Below are positions 25,849 to 34,032 of a stretch of DNA of 64,000 nt, in pieces. Each line of letters starts with the position of its first letter. Positions within the stretch are counted from its first letter, which is position 1. A program made the position numbers and the translations under genes. Below the pieces are notes generated by a model. It made no database searches and was not told the origin of the DNA. It saw only the letters and a program-made list of their open reading frames with translations. The DNA comes from HK1 sp965221725 (GTDB lineage: Bacteria > Pseudomonadota > Gammaproteobacteria > HK1). The stretch is from positions 3,348,001 to 3,412,000 of the forward strand of contig OZ244909.1 of the NCBI GenBank assembly GCA_965221725.1, read 5' to 3'.

Positions 25849-28800
25849 ATGAGCGAACGTTTCGAATTCGACCGGGTCGCCCGCGTGCCCGCGCCGGGCG
25901 ACAACGTCGCGATCGCGACGCGCCGGCTCGAGGCGGGCACTGTCGTCGCCGACGGGGGGGCGGGGTACCGCCTTCCCCACACCGTGCTGGAGGGGCACCG
26001 GTTCGTGCGCACTGCGGTTGCGGACGGCGCCCGCCTCACCTCGTGGGGGCTCCCGTTCGGCATCGCGACCCGCGCCCTCGACCCCGGGGAGTACGTGTGC
26101 AACGCGAAGATCCTGACCGCGCTGGCCGAGCGCGACATCGACTTCGCGCTGCCGGCGGCCGCGAACTTCACCGACACCATCGAGACCTTCGCGCTGGACG
26201 AGGCGTCGTTCAGACCCGGCCGGCAGGTCGAGCGTGTCGACTCCGACGCGACCTTCGACGGCTTCCGCCGCCCCGGCGGACGCGGGGTGGGCACCCGAAA
26301 CTTCGTGGTGGTGCTCGCCGTCACCTCGCGCACCAACGGATTCGTGCGCCGGGTCGCGGAGCGGGCCGCGGCCCGGGCCCGGGCCATGGCCCGGACCATG
26401 ACCCAGGCTACGACCCAATCCATGGCCCGGACTCAGACTCGGACTCAGGCCCAGACTCGGACCCAGGCCCAGGCCCAGGCCCAGGCCCAGGCCCAGGCCC
26501 AGGCCCAGGCCCAGGCCCAGGCCCAGGCCCAGGCCCAATCCATGGCGCCCCCCGGGGTCGACGGCGTGGTCGCGGTAACCCACACCGAGGGCGGTGGCGC
26601 CGGCCGCCCGAACAATCTCGCCCATGTGCTGCGGGTGCTTGCGGGCTTCATGGTGCATCCGAACGTGGGTGCGGTGCTCGCCGCCGACGACGGCACGGGC
26701 GCGTACTCCAGCGACGATGTCCGGCGGTTCATGCAGGCGCGCCACTACCCGCTTGACCACGTACCCCATGCGTTCTTCCGCCTCGAGCGCGGTTACGAGG
26801 AGGAGATCGCGCGCGCGACGACGCTCATCGAGGGCTGGTTGCCCGAGGTTGCCGCCGCCCGGCGTACTCCGGAGCCCGTCGGCGCGCTCCGCCTCGCCCT
26901 CCAGTGCGGCGGATCGGACGCCTTCTCCGGCGTGTCCGGCAACGCGCTGGCCGGCTGGGTGGCGAAGGAGGTCATCCGCCACGGCGGCTCCGCCAACCTC
27001 GCCGAGACCGACGAACTCATCGGCGCCGAGCCCTACATCCTCCGCAACGTCCGCGACGCCGCCACCGCGCGCAAGTTCCTGGCGAAGATCGACGAATTCA
27101 AGCGCTACGCGGCGAACCACGGCGCCACCGCGGAGGGCAACCCGTCCGGCGGGAACAACTTCCGGGGGCTCTACAACATCGCGCTCAAGTCGCTCGGCGC
27201 CGCCCGCAAGAAAGACCCGGAAGTCCGGCTCGACCACGTCATCGACTACGGGCAGCCCATGCGCCCGCCGGGGTACTACTTCATGGACAGCCCCGGCAAC
27301 GACCTGGAGAGCATCGCGGGGCAGGTGGCGGCCGGCTCGAATCTCATCCTGTTCATCACCGGGAACGGCTCGATCACCAACTTCCCCTTCGTGCCGACGC
27401 TCAAGTTCGTGACCACCACCGGCCGGTTCGAACTGCTCGCGAACGAGATGGACGTGAACGCGGGCCGCTACAACGACGGCATGGACATGGACGCGCTCGG
27501 GGCGGAGACCTTCGGGCTTGCGCTCGACATCGCTTCGGGGCGGCGCAGCAAGGGCGAGCTGGCCGGGCACGCCCAGGTCTCGGTGTGGCGCGACTGGCCG
27601 CGAACCGGGCGGGAAGGGCTGGAGGAGGCGCGCCGGCGGCCGGTGCCGGATGGGCGCCCGATCCCGGTGCGTGACGCACCGCCGCTCGCGCTCGCCTTCG
27701 ATGCGGTGCCGGCCGGCGACGGGTTCGCCGCGGACCGGGTGGCGCTCGTGATGCCGACCAGCCTTTGTTCGGGTCAGGTGGCCCGCCTCATTGCCGAGGA
27801 TCTCGACGCGCACCCGCCGCCGTGGAGCGACGTGTCCCGCTTCGTGGCCCTCGTCCACACCGAGGGGTGCGGGTCGAACAATGCGGCGGATCTTTTCCTC
27901 GACACCCTTGCCGGCCACCTCGCGCACCGCAGCGTGCGCCACGCGGTGCTGCTGGAGCACGGCTGCGAGCAGACCCACAACGACGCGGTGCGCCACCACC
28001 TTGCCGCGCGGGGCCTCGCGGCGGACCGGTTCGGGTGGGCCAGTGTGCAGATGGACGGCGGGATCGCCAGCGTGCGGGCCAGGGTGGCCGGATTGCTGGA
28101 GGCGATGACGGCAGAGCGCGCCGCCGGAACGCCTCCCGAAGCGGCGGCCGAAACGGCTGCCGGTGACCCGGAATACGTCGCGCGGTTCGGCGAGCAGTCC
28201 GCCGCGGATGGAGCGACCTTCGCGGAAACCGGGGCGACTCCGGCACTGACCCTCTCCGGAACGCAGACCGTCTCCCGGGCCCGGATCGTCTCCGAGGCAC
28301 AGGCCGTCTCCGGAGGATCGCGATCCGCCCCAGGATTCGAAAGGATGACGGTGGGAGCGGACGAGCTCCGTATCGCGCTCACCGCGAACGGCCCGCTGCC
28401 CGAGGCGATGGGAGAGGCGTTCGGCCGGCTGGCGACCGGCCTTGTTGCGGCCGGCGCGACGGTGGTGGTGCCCGACAACGCGGGACTGCTGGACAACCCG
28501 AGGTTTCGCCGGGCGGTGTTCCCGGCCGGCGCGGCGCCCGGTGCCTCGCTCGCTTTCGGCCATCCTGCGGGCGAGGCCGGGTTTCACGTCATGGAGGCCC
28601 CGACCGAGAATCCGGTGGAGACGTTCACGGGGCTCGGCGCCACCGGGGTCGATCTGATGCTCTGCCACATCGGGCGGATCCCGCTTCAGGGGCACCCCAT
28701 GCTGCCGCTGGTCCAGGTGACGGCCGACCCCGCGGTGGCGGCGCGCTACGCAAGCGACCTCGACCGGGTCCTCACGCCCGCGCGGGACGTGGCCGGCACC

Positions 28801-28920
28801 GCCGCCGAGGTCGCGGCCCTCATCGCCGACGTGGCCTCGCACCGTTGCCGGCCGAAGCTCTGGTCGCGCGGCGTCACCGAGTTCCAGCTCACCCGCGGGC
28901 GCCTGGGTCTCTCGATGTAA
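25849..28920 (+). CDS. UxaA/altronate dehydratase-like protein, double length
   Basis: A 1,023-residue cytosolic protein of the altronate/galactarate dehydratase family, enzymes that dehydrate sugar acids using an iron centre. The ATG at 25849 follows GGAGAAG. Residues about 10-105 form the SAF domain (GDNVAIATRRLEAG, LPFGIATRALDPGEYVCN). The UxaA domain follows (GVGTRNFVVVLAV, VVAVTHTEGGG, LQCGGSDAFSGVSGNALAG, FITGNGSITNFPF, EMDVNAG). It then carries a second copy of the central domain (RVALVMPTSLCSGQ, FVALVHTEGCGSNNAADLF, HGCEQTHND), which is why it is twice the usual 500 residues. Cysteines expected to bind iron are present in the second copy (HTEGCG, HGCEQT) but HTEGGG replaces HTEGCG in the first. 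A 13-unit hexanucleotide repeat inserts an Ala-Gln tract at about residues 205-230. Confidence 0.75.
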   Translation: MSERFEFDRVARVPAPGDNVAIATRRLEAGTVVADGGAGYRLPHTVLEGHRFVRTAVADGARLTSWGLPFGIATRALDPGEYVCNAKILTALAERDIDFALPAAANFTDTIETFALDEASFRPGRQVERVDSDATFDGFRRPGGRGVGTRNFVVVLAVTSRTNGFVRRVAERAAARARAMARTMTQATTQSMARTQTRTQAQTRTQAQAQAQAQAQAQAQAQAQAQAQAQSMAPPGVDGVVAVTHTEGGGAGRPNNLAHVLRVLAGFMVHPNVGAVLAADDGTGAYSSDDVRRFMQARHYPLDHVPHAFFRLERGYEEEIARATTLIEGWLPEVAAARRTPEPVGALRLALQCGGSDAFSGVSGNALAGWVAKEVIRHGGSANLAETDELIGAEPYILRNVRDAATARKFLAKIDEFKRYAANHGATAEGNPSGGNNFRGLYNIALKSLGAARKKDPEVRLDHVIDYGQPMRPPGYYFMDSPGNDLESIAGQVAAGSNLILFITGNGSITNFPFVPTLKFVTTTGRFELLANEMDVNAGRYNDGMDMDALGAETFGLALDIASGRRSKGELAGHAQVSVWRDWPRTGREGLEEARRRPVPDGRPIPVRDAPPLALAFDAVPAGDGFAADRVALVMPTSLCSGQVARLIAEDLDAHPPPWSDVSRFVALVHTEGCGSNNAADLFLDTLAGHLAHRSVRHAVLLEHGCEQTHNDAVRHHLAARGLAADRFGWASVQMDGGIASVRARVAGLLEAMTAERAAGTPPEAAAETAAGDPEYVARFGEQSAADGATFAETGATPALTLSGTQTVSRARIVSEAQAVSGGSRSAPGFERMTVGADELRIALTANGPLPEAMGEAFGRLATGLVAAGATVVVPDNAGLLDNPRFRRAVFPAGAAPGASLAFGHPAGEAGFHVMEAPTENPVETFTGLGATGVDLMLCHIGRIPLQGHPMLPLVQVTADPAVAARYASDLDRVLTPARDVAGTAAEVAALIADVASHRCRPKLWSRGVTEFQLTRGRLGLSM
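26461..26538 (+). repeat. Hexanucleotide microsatellite (GCCCAG)n inside the UxaA-like gene
   Basis: Eleven perfect GCCCAG units (26467-26532), flanked by ACCCAG and GCCCAA, encode an alternating Ala-Gln tract. A less regular Arg/Thr/Gln/Met-rich tract of similar period precedes it (about 26383-26460). Units of six bases cannot shift the frame, so copy-number changes would only alter linker length. Confidence 0.9.
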
Positions 28921-29174
28921 CAAACTCTCGGTAAAACGGAGCTCTCGCAAATTGAGAACTCACCCGTGGGCGCCTGAGTCTCCCGATGTAAAAGGGTCTC
29001 TCGATGTAACAGGGTCTCCCGATGTAGTCGGTCGGGCGTTCCCGAATCGTTCAGGTCCGGGCGCCGGCCGCGACCCCGCAGGCCGGGCGCGATTCCACAA
29101 CCACCGGCGCTCGCCGCCGCTACAATGATCGCAGGCGGAGGCTCGCGTGCCTTTCGAATGGGAGGGATGCGCAC
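28921..29174. repeat. Short duplications of the uxaA-like gene 3' end
   Basis: The last codons of the preceding gene (GGGCGCCTGGGTCTCTCGAT) and its stop recur about 73 bases downstream with few changes. The terminal piece GGGTCTCTCGATGTAA is then repeated twice more as 18-20-base units up to about 29030. No gene is visible in the remainder of this 254-base gap. Confidence 0.6.
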
Positions 29175-29486
29175 ATGTTCACCGTGACCAGGGCCGCCGC
29201 GAAGCAGATTCGCAGCACCGCCGTTTCCGGCGATGCGGAGGAGCTGGCGTTGCGGGTCGCGGCTTCGCGCACCGGAGACGGCGGCATCGACTACCGCATG
29301 GGGTTCGACGAGGTAGGCACCGGCGATACCCTGCTCAGCACCCACGGGGTCGACGTGGTGATCGCGGCGGCCGACAAGACGCTGCTCAACGGCACGGTGC
29401 TCGACTACGTGGAGATCGAGCCCGGCGACCACCGCTTCATCTTCCTCAACCCCAACGACCCCCACTACCGCCCGCCGAGCGAATGA
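29175..29486 (+). CDS. IscA/HesB-fold protein lacking cluster cysteines (DsrR-like)
   Basis: A 103-residue protein starting at ATG 29175 after GGAGGG. It has the A-type carrier pattern: an N-terminal TRAAAKQIR helix, LALRVAASRTGDGGIDYRMG and a C-terminal FIFLNPNDPHYRPPSE. The three cysteines that bind iron-sulfur clusters in IscA/SufA are all missing: the usual first Cys position in the strand region and the CGC motif at the end are replaced. Such cysteine-less relatives are known as DsrR from sulfur-oxidising bacteria, where DsrR lies in the dsr cluster. The likely role is regulatory or structural rather than cluster delivery. It stands alone here, without dsrA/B in the window. Confidence 0.75.
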   Translation: MFTVTRAAAKQIRSTAVSGDAEELALRVAASRTGDGGIDYRMGFDEVGTGDTLLSTHGVDVVIAAADKTLLNGTVLDYVEIEPGDHRFIFLNPNDPHYRPPSE

Positions 29487-29597
29487 GGGAGCAGGTCACC
29501 TTGCGGTACACACTGGAGAGCCGACGAGGAGCTGGATGGAACGGGAGGGAGTGCCCGTGGCCACTGCCAGGATGAGTCGCGGAATCTCGGTAACACT

Positions 29598-29802
29598 GGC
29601 CCGGAAATTTCACTGGTTCCCGGCTGCGGGCACGGATCTGACCGGTTTCGCCGCGTTGAGCGCGGCCAGGGTGTCGATGTCGCTTGCTTCGCAAGCTCGC
29701 TCCGTACTGTCAAGTACGCCTGCGCACCCTGACTCGCGTTCGCTTTGCGGGAACAGCCATTTCCGCGCCCTCGTTTCGGGGATCGGTGAAATTTCCGAGC
29801 TG
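29598..29802 (+). mobile_element. Palindromic element, copy B, intergenic
   Basis: A roughly 204-base relative of the element inside the AbiEii-like gene. Matching segments include the terminal CGGAAATTTCAC (29602-29613) and its inverted partner GTGAAATTTCCG (29786-29797), the CCCGGCTGCGGGCACGGATC block and GCCTGCGCACCCTGACTCGC. It is about 24 bases longer in the middle than copy A, again a multiple of three. It sits between the DsrR-like gene and the sensor kinase gene. The frame corresponding to the coding copy is open here too. Confidence 0.7.
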
Positions 29803-29855
29803 GCCGGACGGGAGCATGCGCTCGGGGCGTTGGTCGTGCGCTTCCGGTTCCGGTC

Positions 29856-31031
29856 ATGAACGCCCCCCACCCGGATGCCGCCGATCGTCCGGACCTGCCG
29901 GAGGGGCCGCGCACCGTCCTCAGCCGGTTCGTGATGCCCGCGGACGACTGGGCGCGCGACGATGCCGACCTCGGCCCGCGCACCGTCGATGCGCTGATGC
30001 TGACGTTGCTGGCGGTGCTGGTCGTTGCCGCCGGCGCGGCGGTGGCGTGGTACCGCGGTGCCGCCGACGCCGGAGTGGCCCTGGGGGTGACGCTGGCCGC
30101 GCTCGGCCTGGCCGCGGTGCTGGTGTTCGTGGCCATGCGCAAGGTGCGTCGTGACCTCCACGCGCCGCTCGCGCGGCTCTACGCCTGGGCGCTCGGCATG
30201 TGCACGGGGGATTTCTCCACCCGGGTTCCCTCCGGTGGCGAGGGCGCGTATCGCAAGCTCGCGTTCCACATCAACCGGCTGTCCGAGGCGCTCGAAGGTC
30301 TTGCGGACGAGATGGATGACGTGGTGTGGCGTCAGACGGAGCGGCTACGGGAGAAGAACGCATCGCTCGAGCTGTCGAAGACGCTCTCGATCGTTCGCGA
30401 GCGCGCGGCCATCGCCCATGAGTTGCATGATTCGCTCGCGCAGACGCTGGCGAGCCTGCGTTTGCAGGTCGACCTGCTCGCCGATTCGCTCTCCGGCGCC
30501 GAACCCGCGCCACCGGAGCTGGCCCGCATCCAGGCCACGCTGGAATCCGCCAACATCGAGCTCCGGGAGTTGATCGCCAGTTTCCGGGCCCCGGTCGACG
30601 GGCGCGACCTCCGCACCGCTCTGGAAGAGCTGGCCACCCGCTACACCGCGCAGAGCGCGATGACCGTGCACTTGCAGATCGACGGCGAACTGCCGGATCT
30701 CCCGGCCGGCCCGCAGCTCCAGGTGGTGCGCATCGTGGGTGAGGCGCTCGCGAACGCCTGCGCCCACAGCGGCGCGGAGCTGGTCCGGGTGCTCGTGCGC
30801 AGCGACGCCGCGTCGGTGCGGGTGCTGGTGGAGGACGATGGGCGGGGGTTCTGCATGACCGCGCGCGACGCGGCCCCCGGTGAGCATATCGGCCTGTCGG
30901 TGATGGGCGAGCGCGCGCGGTGGCTCGGGGGCTCGCTCGACATCGAGAGCGAGCCGGGAGAGGGAACCCGCGTCAGCCTGGCCTTCCCGAAATCCGCCGC
31001 CGGAGTGGCGGCGCGGGCTCATGCCCACTGA
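29856..31031 (+). CDS. Two-component sensor histidine kinase, NarX/NreB-like
   Basis: A 391-residue HisKA_3-type sensor kinase. Two transmembrane helices lie near residues 48-70 and 73-95, with almost no periplasmic loop between them, so the sensing site is probably within the membrane or cytoplasmic. The H-box IAHELHDSLAQTL contains phospho-accepting His188, and the HATPase domain includes VRIVGEALANACAHS and DDGRGFCM, ending GLSVMGERARWLGGSL. A HAMP-like linker precedes the H-box. The stop codon lies 11 bases beyond the start of the response regulator gene, so the two are translated as a coupled pair. No strong ribosome site precedes the ATG. The signal is unknown; nitrate or redox sensing is typical of relatives. 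Confidence 0.88.
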   Translation: MNAPHPDAADRPDLPEGPRTVLSRFVMPADDWARDDADLGPRTVDALMLTLLAVLVVAAGAAVAWYRGAADAGVALGVTLAALGLAAVLVFVAMRKVRRDLHAPLARLYAWALGMCTGDFSTRVPSGGEGAYRKLAFHINRLSEALEGLADEMDDVVWRQTERLREKNASLELSKTLSIVRERAAIAHELHDSLAQTLASLRLQVDLLADSLSGAEPAPPELARIQATLESANIELRELIASFRAPVDGRDLRTALEELATRYTAQSAMTVHLQIDGELPDLPAGPQLQVVRIVGEALANACAHSGAELVRVLVRSDAASVRVLVEDDGRGFCMTARDAAPGEHIGLSVMGERARWLGGSLDIESEPGEGTRVSLAFPKSAAGVAARAHAH

Positions 31032-31728
31032 GCCGCGACCCACCGAGCCGCGGCGCACGGAACCGCAGCCTGCCGACCCGCGCCGACTCCGCGTGATGAT
31101 CGTCGACGATCACACGCTGTTCCGAAGCGGCCTGAGCGAGCTTCTGGAGCGGCGGGGGATCGAGGTGTGCGCGGCGGTCGGTGATGGCGAGGAGGGGTGC
31201 CGGCTCGCGGCCGACATCGAGCCGGACGTCGTGCTCCTCGATCTGCGCATGCCCGAGCCCGACGGATTGTCCGTGCTCGAACGGCTCGCGGGGCTCGGCC
31301 TTCGGTCGGCGGTGGTGATGCTCACCACCAGCACCGACGAGCGCGATCTCGTCACATCGCTGCGTTCCGGTGCGCGCGGTTACCTCCTCAAGGACATGGA
31401 ACCGGACCAGCTCGTCGACGCGCTGTCCGCGGTCGTCGGCGGAGAAACGGTGGTCGCCCCGGAAATGACGGGCGTTCTCGCGAAGGTGGTCAAGGGAGGG
31501 GCGCTGGACTCCGGTCGCCCGGATCGGTTCGCCACCCTCACCCCGCGCGAGTTCGAGATCCTGCGCCACCTCGCCGAGGGGCAGAGCAACAAGGAGATCG
31601 CGCGGGATCTGGGCATCACCGACGGCACCGTCAAGCTGCACGTGCGCTCGATTCTGAGAAAGCTCGAGGTGCGCTCGCGGGTCGAGGCGGCGGTGCTCGC
31701 GGTCGAGGCGCGGATCTTCCAGCGCTGA
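31021..31728 (+). CDS. Response regulator, NarL/FixJ family
   Basis: A 235-residue DNA-binding response regulator partnered with the preceding kinase, with which it overlaps by 11 bases. The receiver domain spans residues about 23-140, with acidic residues Asp29/Asp30, phospho-acceptor Asp74 in VLLDLRMP, TTS near residue 102 and Lys in GYLLKDM. The C-terminal LuxR-type helix-turn-helix (LTPREFEILRHLAEGQSNKE, then ITDGTVKLHVRSILRKL) is intact. The first 20 residues are a Pro/Arg/Thr/Glu-rich extension unusual for the family; a later start is not evident. Target genes are unknown. Confidence 0.9.
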   Translation: MPTEPRPTEPRRTEPQPADPRRLRVMIVDDHTLFRSGLSELLERRGIEVCAAVGDGEEGCRLAADIEPDVVLLDLRMPEPDGLSVLERLAGLGLRSAVVMLTTSTDERDLVTSLRSGARGYLLKDMEPDQLVDALSAVVGGETVVAPEMTGVLAKVVKGGALDSGRPDRFATLTPREFEILRHLAEGQSNKEIARDLGITDGTVKLHVRSILRKLEVRSRVEAAVLAVEARIFQR

Positions 31729-31786
31729 TGCGACTCGCTGGTGTGACCGGCGCGACCATCCGCCGCTGATGGAGCGCCCGGTTCCA

Positions 31787-33262
31787 TCAATTCAGCTGTC
31801 CTGGCCCATTACCCCCCTCTGGTTCGGAGTTCGACGAGCGCGAAACGAACGCCGACTCCGAGCTGCGGTCCGGGTGATACCAGGCGAGCTTGTCCCGCAG
31901 CCGGACGACCTCGCCGACGATGGCGAGCGTCGGTGCGCGCACCCCCTTTCCCTCGATGCTCGACGCCAGGGTGCCGACGGTGCCGGTGTGCACGACCTGC
32001 GCGGCGGTGGTGCCCTGTTCGATGAGCGCGGCCGGCGTCTCCGGCGGGAGTCCGTGGCGCAGCAGGCCGTCGCAGATGGCCTCCAGACCCGCGAGCCCCA
32101 TGTAGATCACCACCGTCTGATGGGGGCGGACGAGGCTGTCCCAGTCCAGGGTTTCTTCCTCGATCTTGTGGCGTCCGGTCACGAACACGCACGATTGAGC
32201 GTGATCGCGGTGGGTCAGGGGGATGCCCGCATAGGCCGCGCAGCCCGAGGCGGCGGTGATCCCGGGGACCACCTGGAACGGAATCCCGAGGGCCGCGAGG
32301 GTCTCGATTTCCTCTCCCCCCCGGCCGAAGATGAACGGGTCGCCGCCCTTGAGCCGCAGTACCCGCTTCCCGTCGAGTGCGAGCCGGGCGAGCAGATTGT
32401 TGATCTCGGGCTGAGGGATCGCGTGGTGGCCGGGCTGTTTCCCGGCGTAGATGCGTTCGGCGTCGCGTCGGGCGAGATCGAGCACCGCGTTCGACACCAG
32501 GCGGTCGTAGACGACGACATCCGCCTTCTGCATGAGGCGCAGGGCCCTGAAGGTCAGCAGGTCGGGGTCGCCGGGGCCGGCCCCGACCAGATACACCTCG
32601 CCGGCCGTCGCTGCGCTCCCGGGTTCGGCGAGGGCCGCGGCGAGGGCCGCGGCGAGTTTGGCGCGCGCCTCGGCCTCGCGTCCTGCGAGCACCTGCTCTC
32701 CGATGGGGCCGTCCACCACGCCTTCGAGGAATCGGCGGCGCTGCGTCGAGTCGGAGATCCGTTCCACCACGTCCGGGCGGGTCTCGCCGAGAAACCGGGC
32801 GAGCCGACCGAACCGGGCCGGGATGAGGGTCTCCAGGCGCGTGCGCAGAATGCGGGCGAGGATGGGCGCCGCCCCGCCGGTGGAGACCGCTGCGACCAGG
32901 GGCGAGCGATCGAGAATCGAGGGCAGGATGAACGAGCACAGCGGCTTGCGGTCCACCGCGTTCACCGGAATGCCCCGCTCGCGGGCGGCCATCGCCACCG
33001 CGTGCGCGAGCGCCTCGTCGTCCACCGCGACGATCACGAGCCGCATGCCGTCCAGATCGCCTTCGCGAAACGCTCGCCGGTGCCACGTGCCCCCGGACTC
33101 GTCGACGAGTCCGCGCAGTTCGGGGGAGAGATCGGCGGCCACCGCGACGAGCCGCGCGCCGGCCCGTCGCAGCAGTCGGGCCTTGGGCTCGGCCGCCGGC
33201 GACCCGCCGACCAGCAGACAGGGCTCACCCTTGACGGCAAGGAAGATCGGCAGGTAGTCCAT
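31787..33262 (-). CDS. cysG: Siroheme synthase CysG
   Basis: A 491-residue trifunctional enzyme converting uroporphyrinogen III to siroheme, the cofactor of sulfite and nitrite reductases. The N-terminal half is the NAD-dependent precorrin-2 dehydrogenase/ferrochelatase (MDYLPIFLAVKGEPCLLVGG at residues 1-20, NAVDRKPLCSFILPSI). The C-terminal half is the SAM-dependent uroporphyrinogen methyltransferase (VYLVGAGPGDPDLLTFRAL from about residue 221, RLKGGDPFIFGRGGEE, VVPGITAASGCAAYAGIPLT). ATG 33262 is chosen because it aligns with the family N-terminus; the frame is open further upstream but is Pro/Arg-rich. The last 35 residues, rich in Ser and Gly, extend beyond the usual end. Confidence 0.95.
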   Translation of the reverse strand: MDYLPIFLAVKGEPCLLVGGSPAAEPKARLLRRAGARLVAVAADLSPELRGLVDESGGTWHRRAFREGDLDGMRLVIVAVDDEALAHAVAMAARERGIPVNAVDRKPLCSFILPSILDRSPLVAAVSTGGAAPILARILRTRLETLIPARFGRLARFLGETRPDVVERISDSTQRRRFLEGVVDGPIGEQVLAGREAEARAKLAAALAAALAEPGSAATAGEVYLVGAGPGDPDLLTFRALRLMQKADVVVYDRLVSNAVLDLARRDAERIYAGKQPGHHAIPQPEINNLLARLALDGKRVLRLKGGDPFIFGRGGEEIETLAALGIPFQVVPGITAASGCAAYAGIPLTHRDHAQSCVFVTGRHKIEEETLDWDSLVRPHQTVVIYMGLAGLEAICDGLLRHGLPPETPAALIEQGTTAAQVVHTGTVGTLASSIEGKGVRAPTLAIVGEVVRLRDKLAWYHPDRSSESAFVSRSSNSEPEGGNGPGQLN

Positions 33263-33569
33263 GGAACGCGGGACCTCGCGGCAGGTGCGGTGTGGAAGGT
33301 GCCGCGAACCCTGCGCGCGGGTCGATATCTCCGGGGAGAGGGTGTCCGGAGTTCGGTCTCGTCCGGCCGGCTGGCTCGGCGCGGCGGACTTCGCCGCCGG
33401 CCGCGCGCGTTGCCACGGGCCGGCCCGCGTGGCAGGCTCGCGATGGAGCGCAGCGGGTGGCGGAACGCGGCTCGCCGGGGAAGAGTCGAACCGGAGCCAT
33501 CCCGGCCGGAGCGGCTTCCAGCCCTTGCCGGGTACGGGCGGGGAATGCGGGCAGATCGGGAGGTGATCG
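33263..33569. other. Upstream region of cysG without recognised genes
   Basis: About 300 bases between the divergent cysG and the small secreted-protein gene. Reading frames on both strands are Arg/Pro/Ala-rich and lack starts with ribosome sites. No clear promoter boxes were seen. Confidence 0.3.
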
Positions 33570-33758
33570 ATGACCATCGTCGGGAGGTTGTTCGCAATCC
33601 TGATGCTGGCGACGTCTGTGGTCCATGCCGGCGCCGGGGTGCGATATCCCGCGCCGGATGGGGGCGCGGAGGTACTCCATCAGCGCGATGGCGCTCAGCA
33701 AGACGGCGTGCTGGTCGAGGAAGAAGAGGAGGAGGACGAGGAGCCGGATTGCGAGTGA
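33570..33758 (+). CDS. Small secreted acidic protein, unknown function
   Basis: A 62-residue reading frame with a very good ribosome site (GGGAGGTGA at 33558-33566, then ATG 33570). The first 20 residues (MTIVGRLFAILMLATSVVHA) look like a Sec signal peptide with a VHA cleavage site. The mature part would be about 42 residues, ending in a run of Glu/Asp (VEEEEEEDEEPDCE) with a single cysteine. It lies about 275 bases upstream of the periplasmic rhodanese gene. No family is recognised. The Glu run comes from a GAG/GAA microsatellite, so a spurious frame cannot be excluded. Confidence 0.45.
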   Translation: MTIVGRLFAILMLATSVVHAGAGVRYPAPDGGAEVLHQRDGAQQDGVLVEEEEEEDEEPDCE

Positions 33759-34032
33759 GGCGCCCGTTGCGGAACTCTCCTCGGCCCGAATCCCGCCGGG
33801 GCGGATACGCAGCGGTTGCCTCCCGCATGCCGGCCGAGCGATGCGTCGGTCCGTCGGCGGTGCCGTCCGCCCCGGGCCCGGGTTGTGAAGCCGGAGCGCG
33901 CCGGCGACGGAATGGCTCGGGGAGGGATGCGATGCCGGTCGCCGGTGGGCTGGACCCTTGCAGATATCGAGGTGGTATCGAGGTGATCCGAGCCAGGATC
34001 ACGATCGTTGGTCAGATCGAGAGGAGGAAACG

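Noticed and set aside
25738..28950. A 1,070-codon minus-strand frame opposite the UxaA-like gene
   Set aside because: The plus strand encodes recognisable SAF and UxaA motifs along its whole length. The minus frame is low-complexity His/Arg/Gly/Glu.
29536..29859. A 107-codon plus-strand frame ending on the sensor kinase start codon
   Set aside because: Most of it is the palindromic element copy B. The overlap with the kinase ATG is probably coincidental and no protein family is recognisable.
33263..33577. N-terminal extension of the CysG frame upstream of 33262
   Set aside because: The extra 105 codons are Pro/Arg/Ser-rich and do not resemble siroheme synthase. The family N-terminus begins at MDYLPIF.
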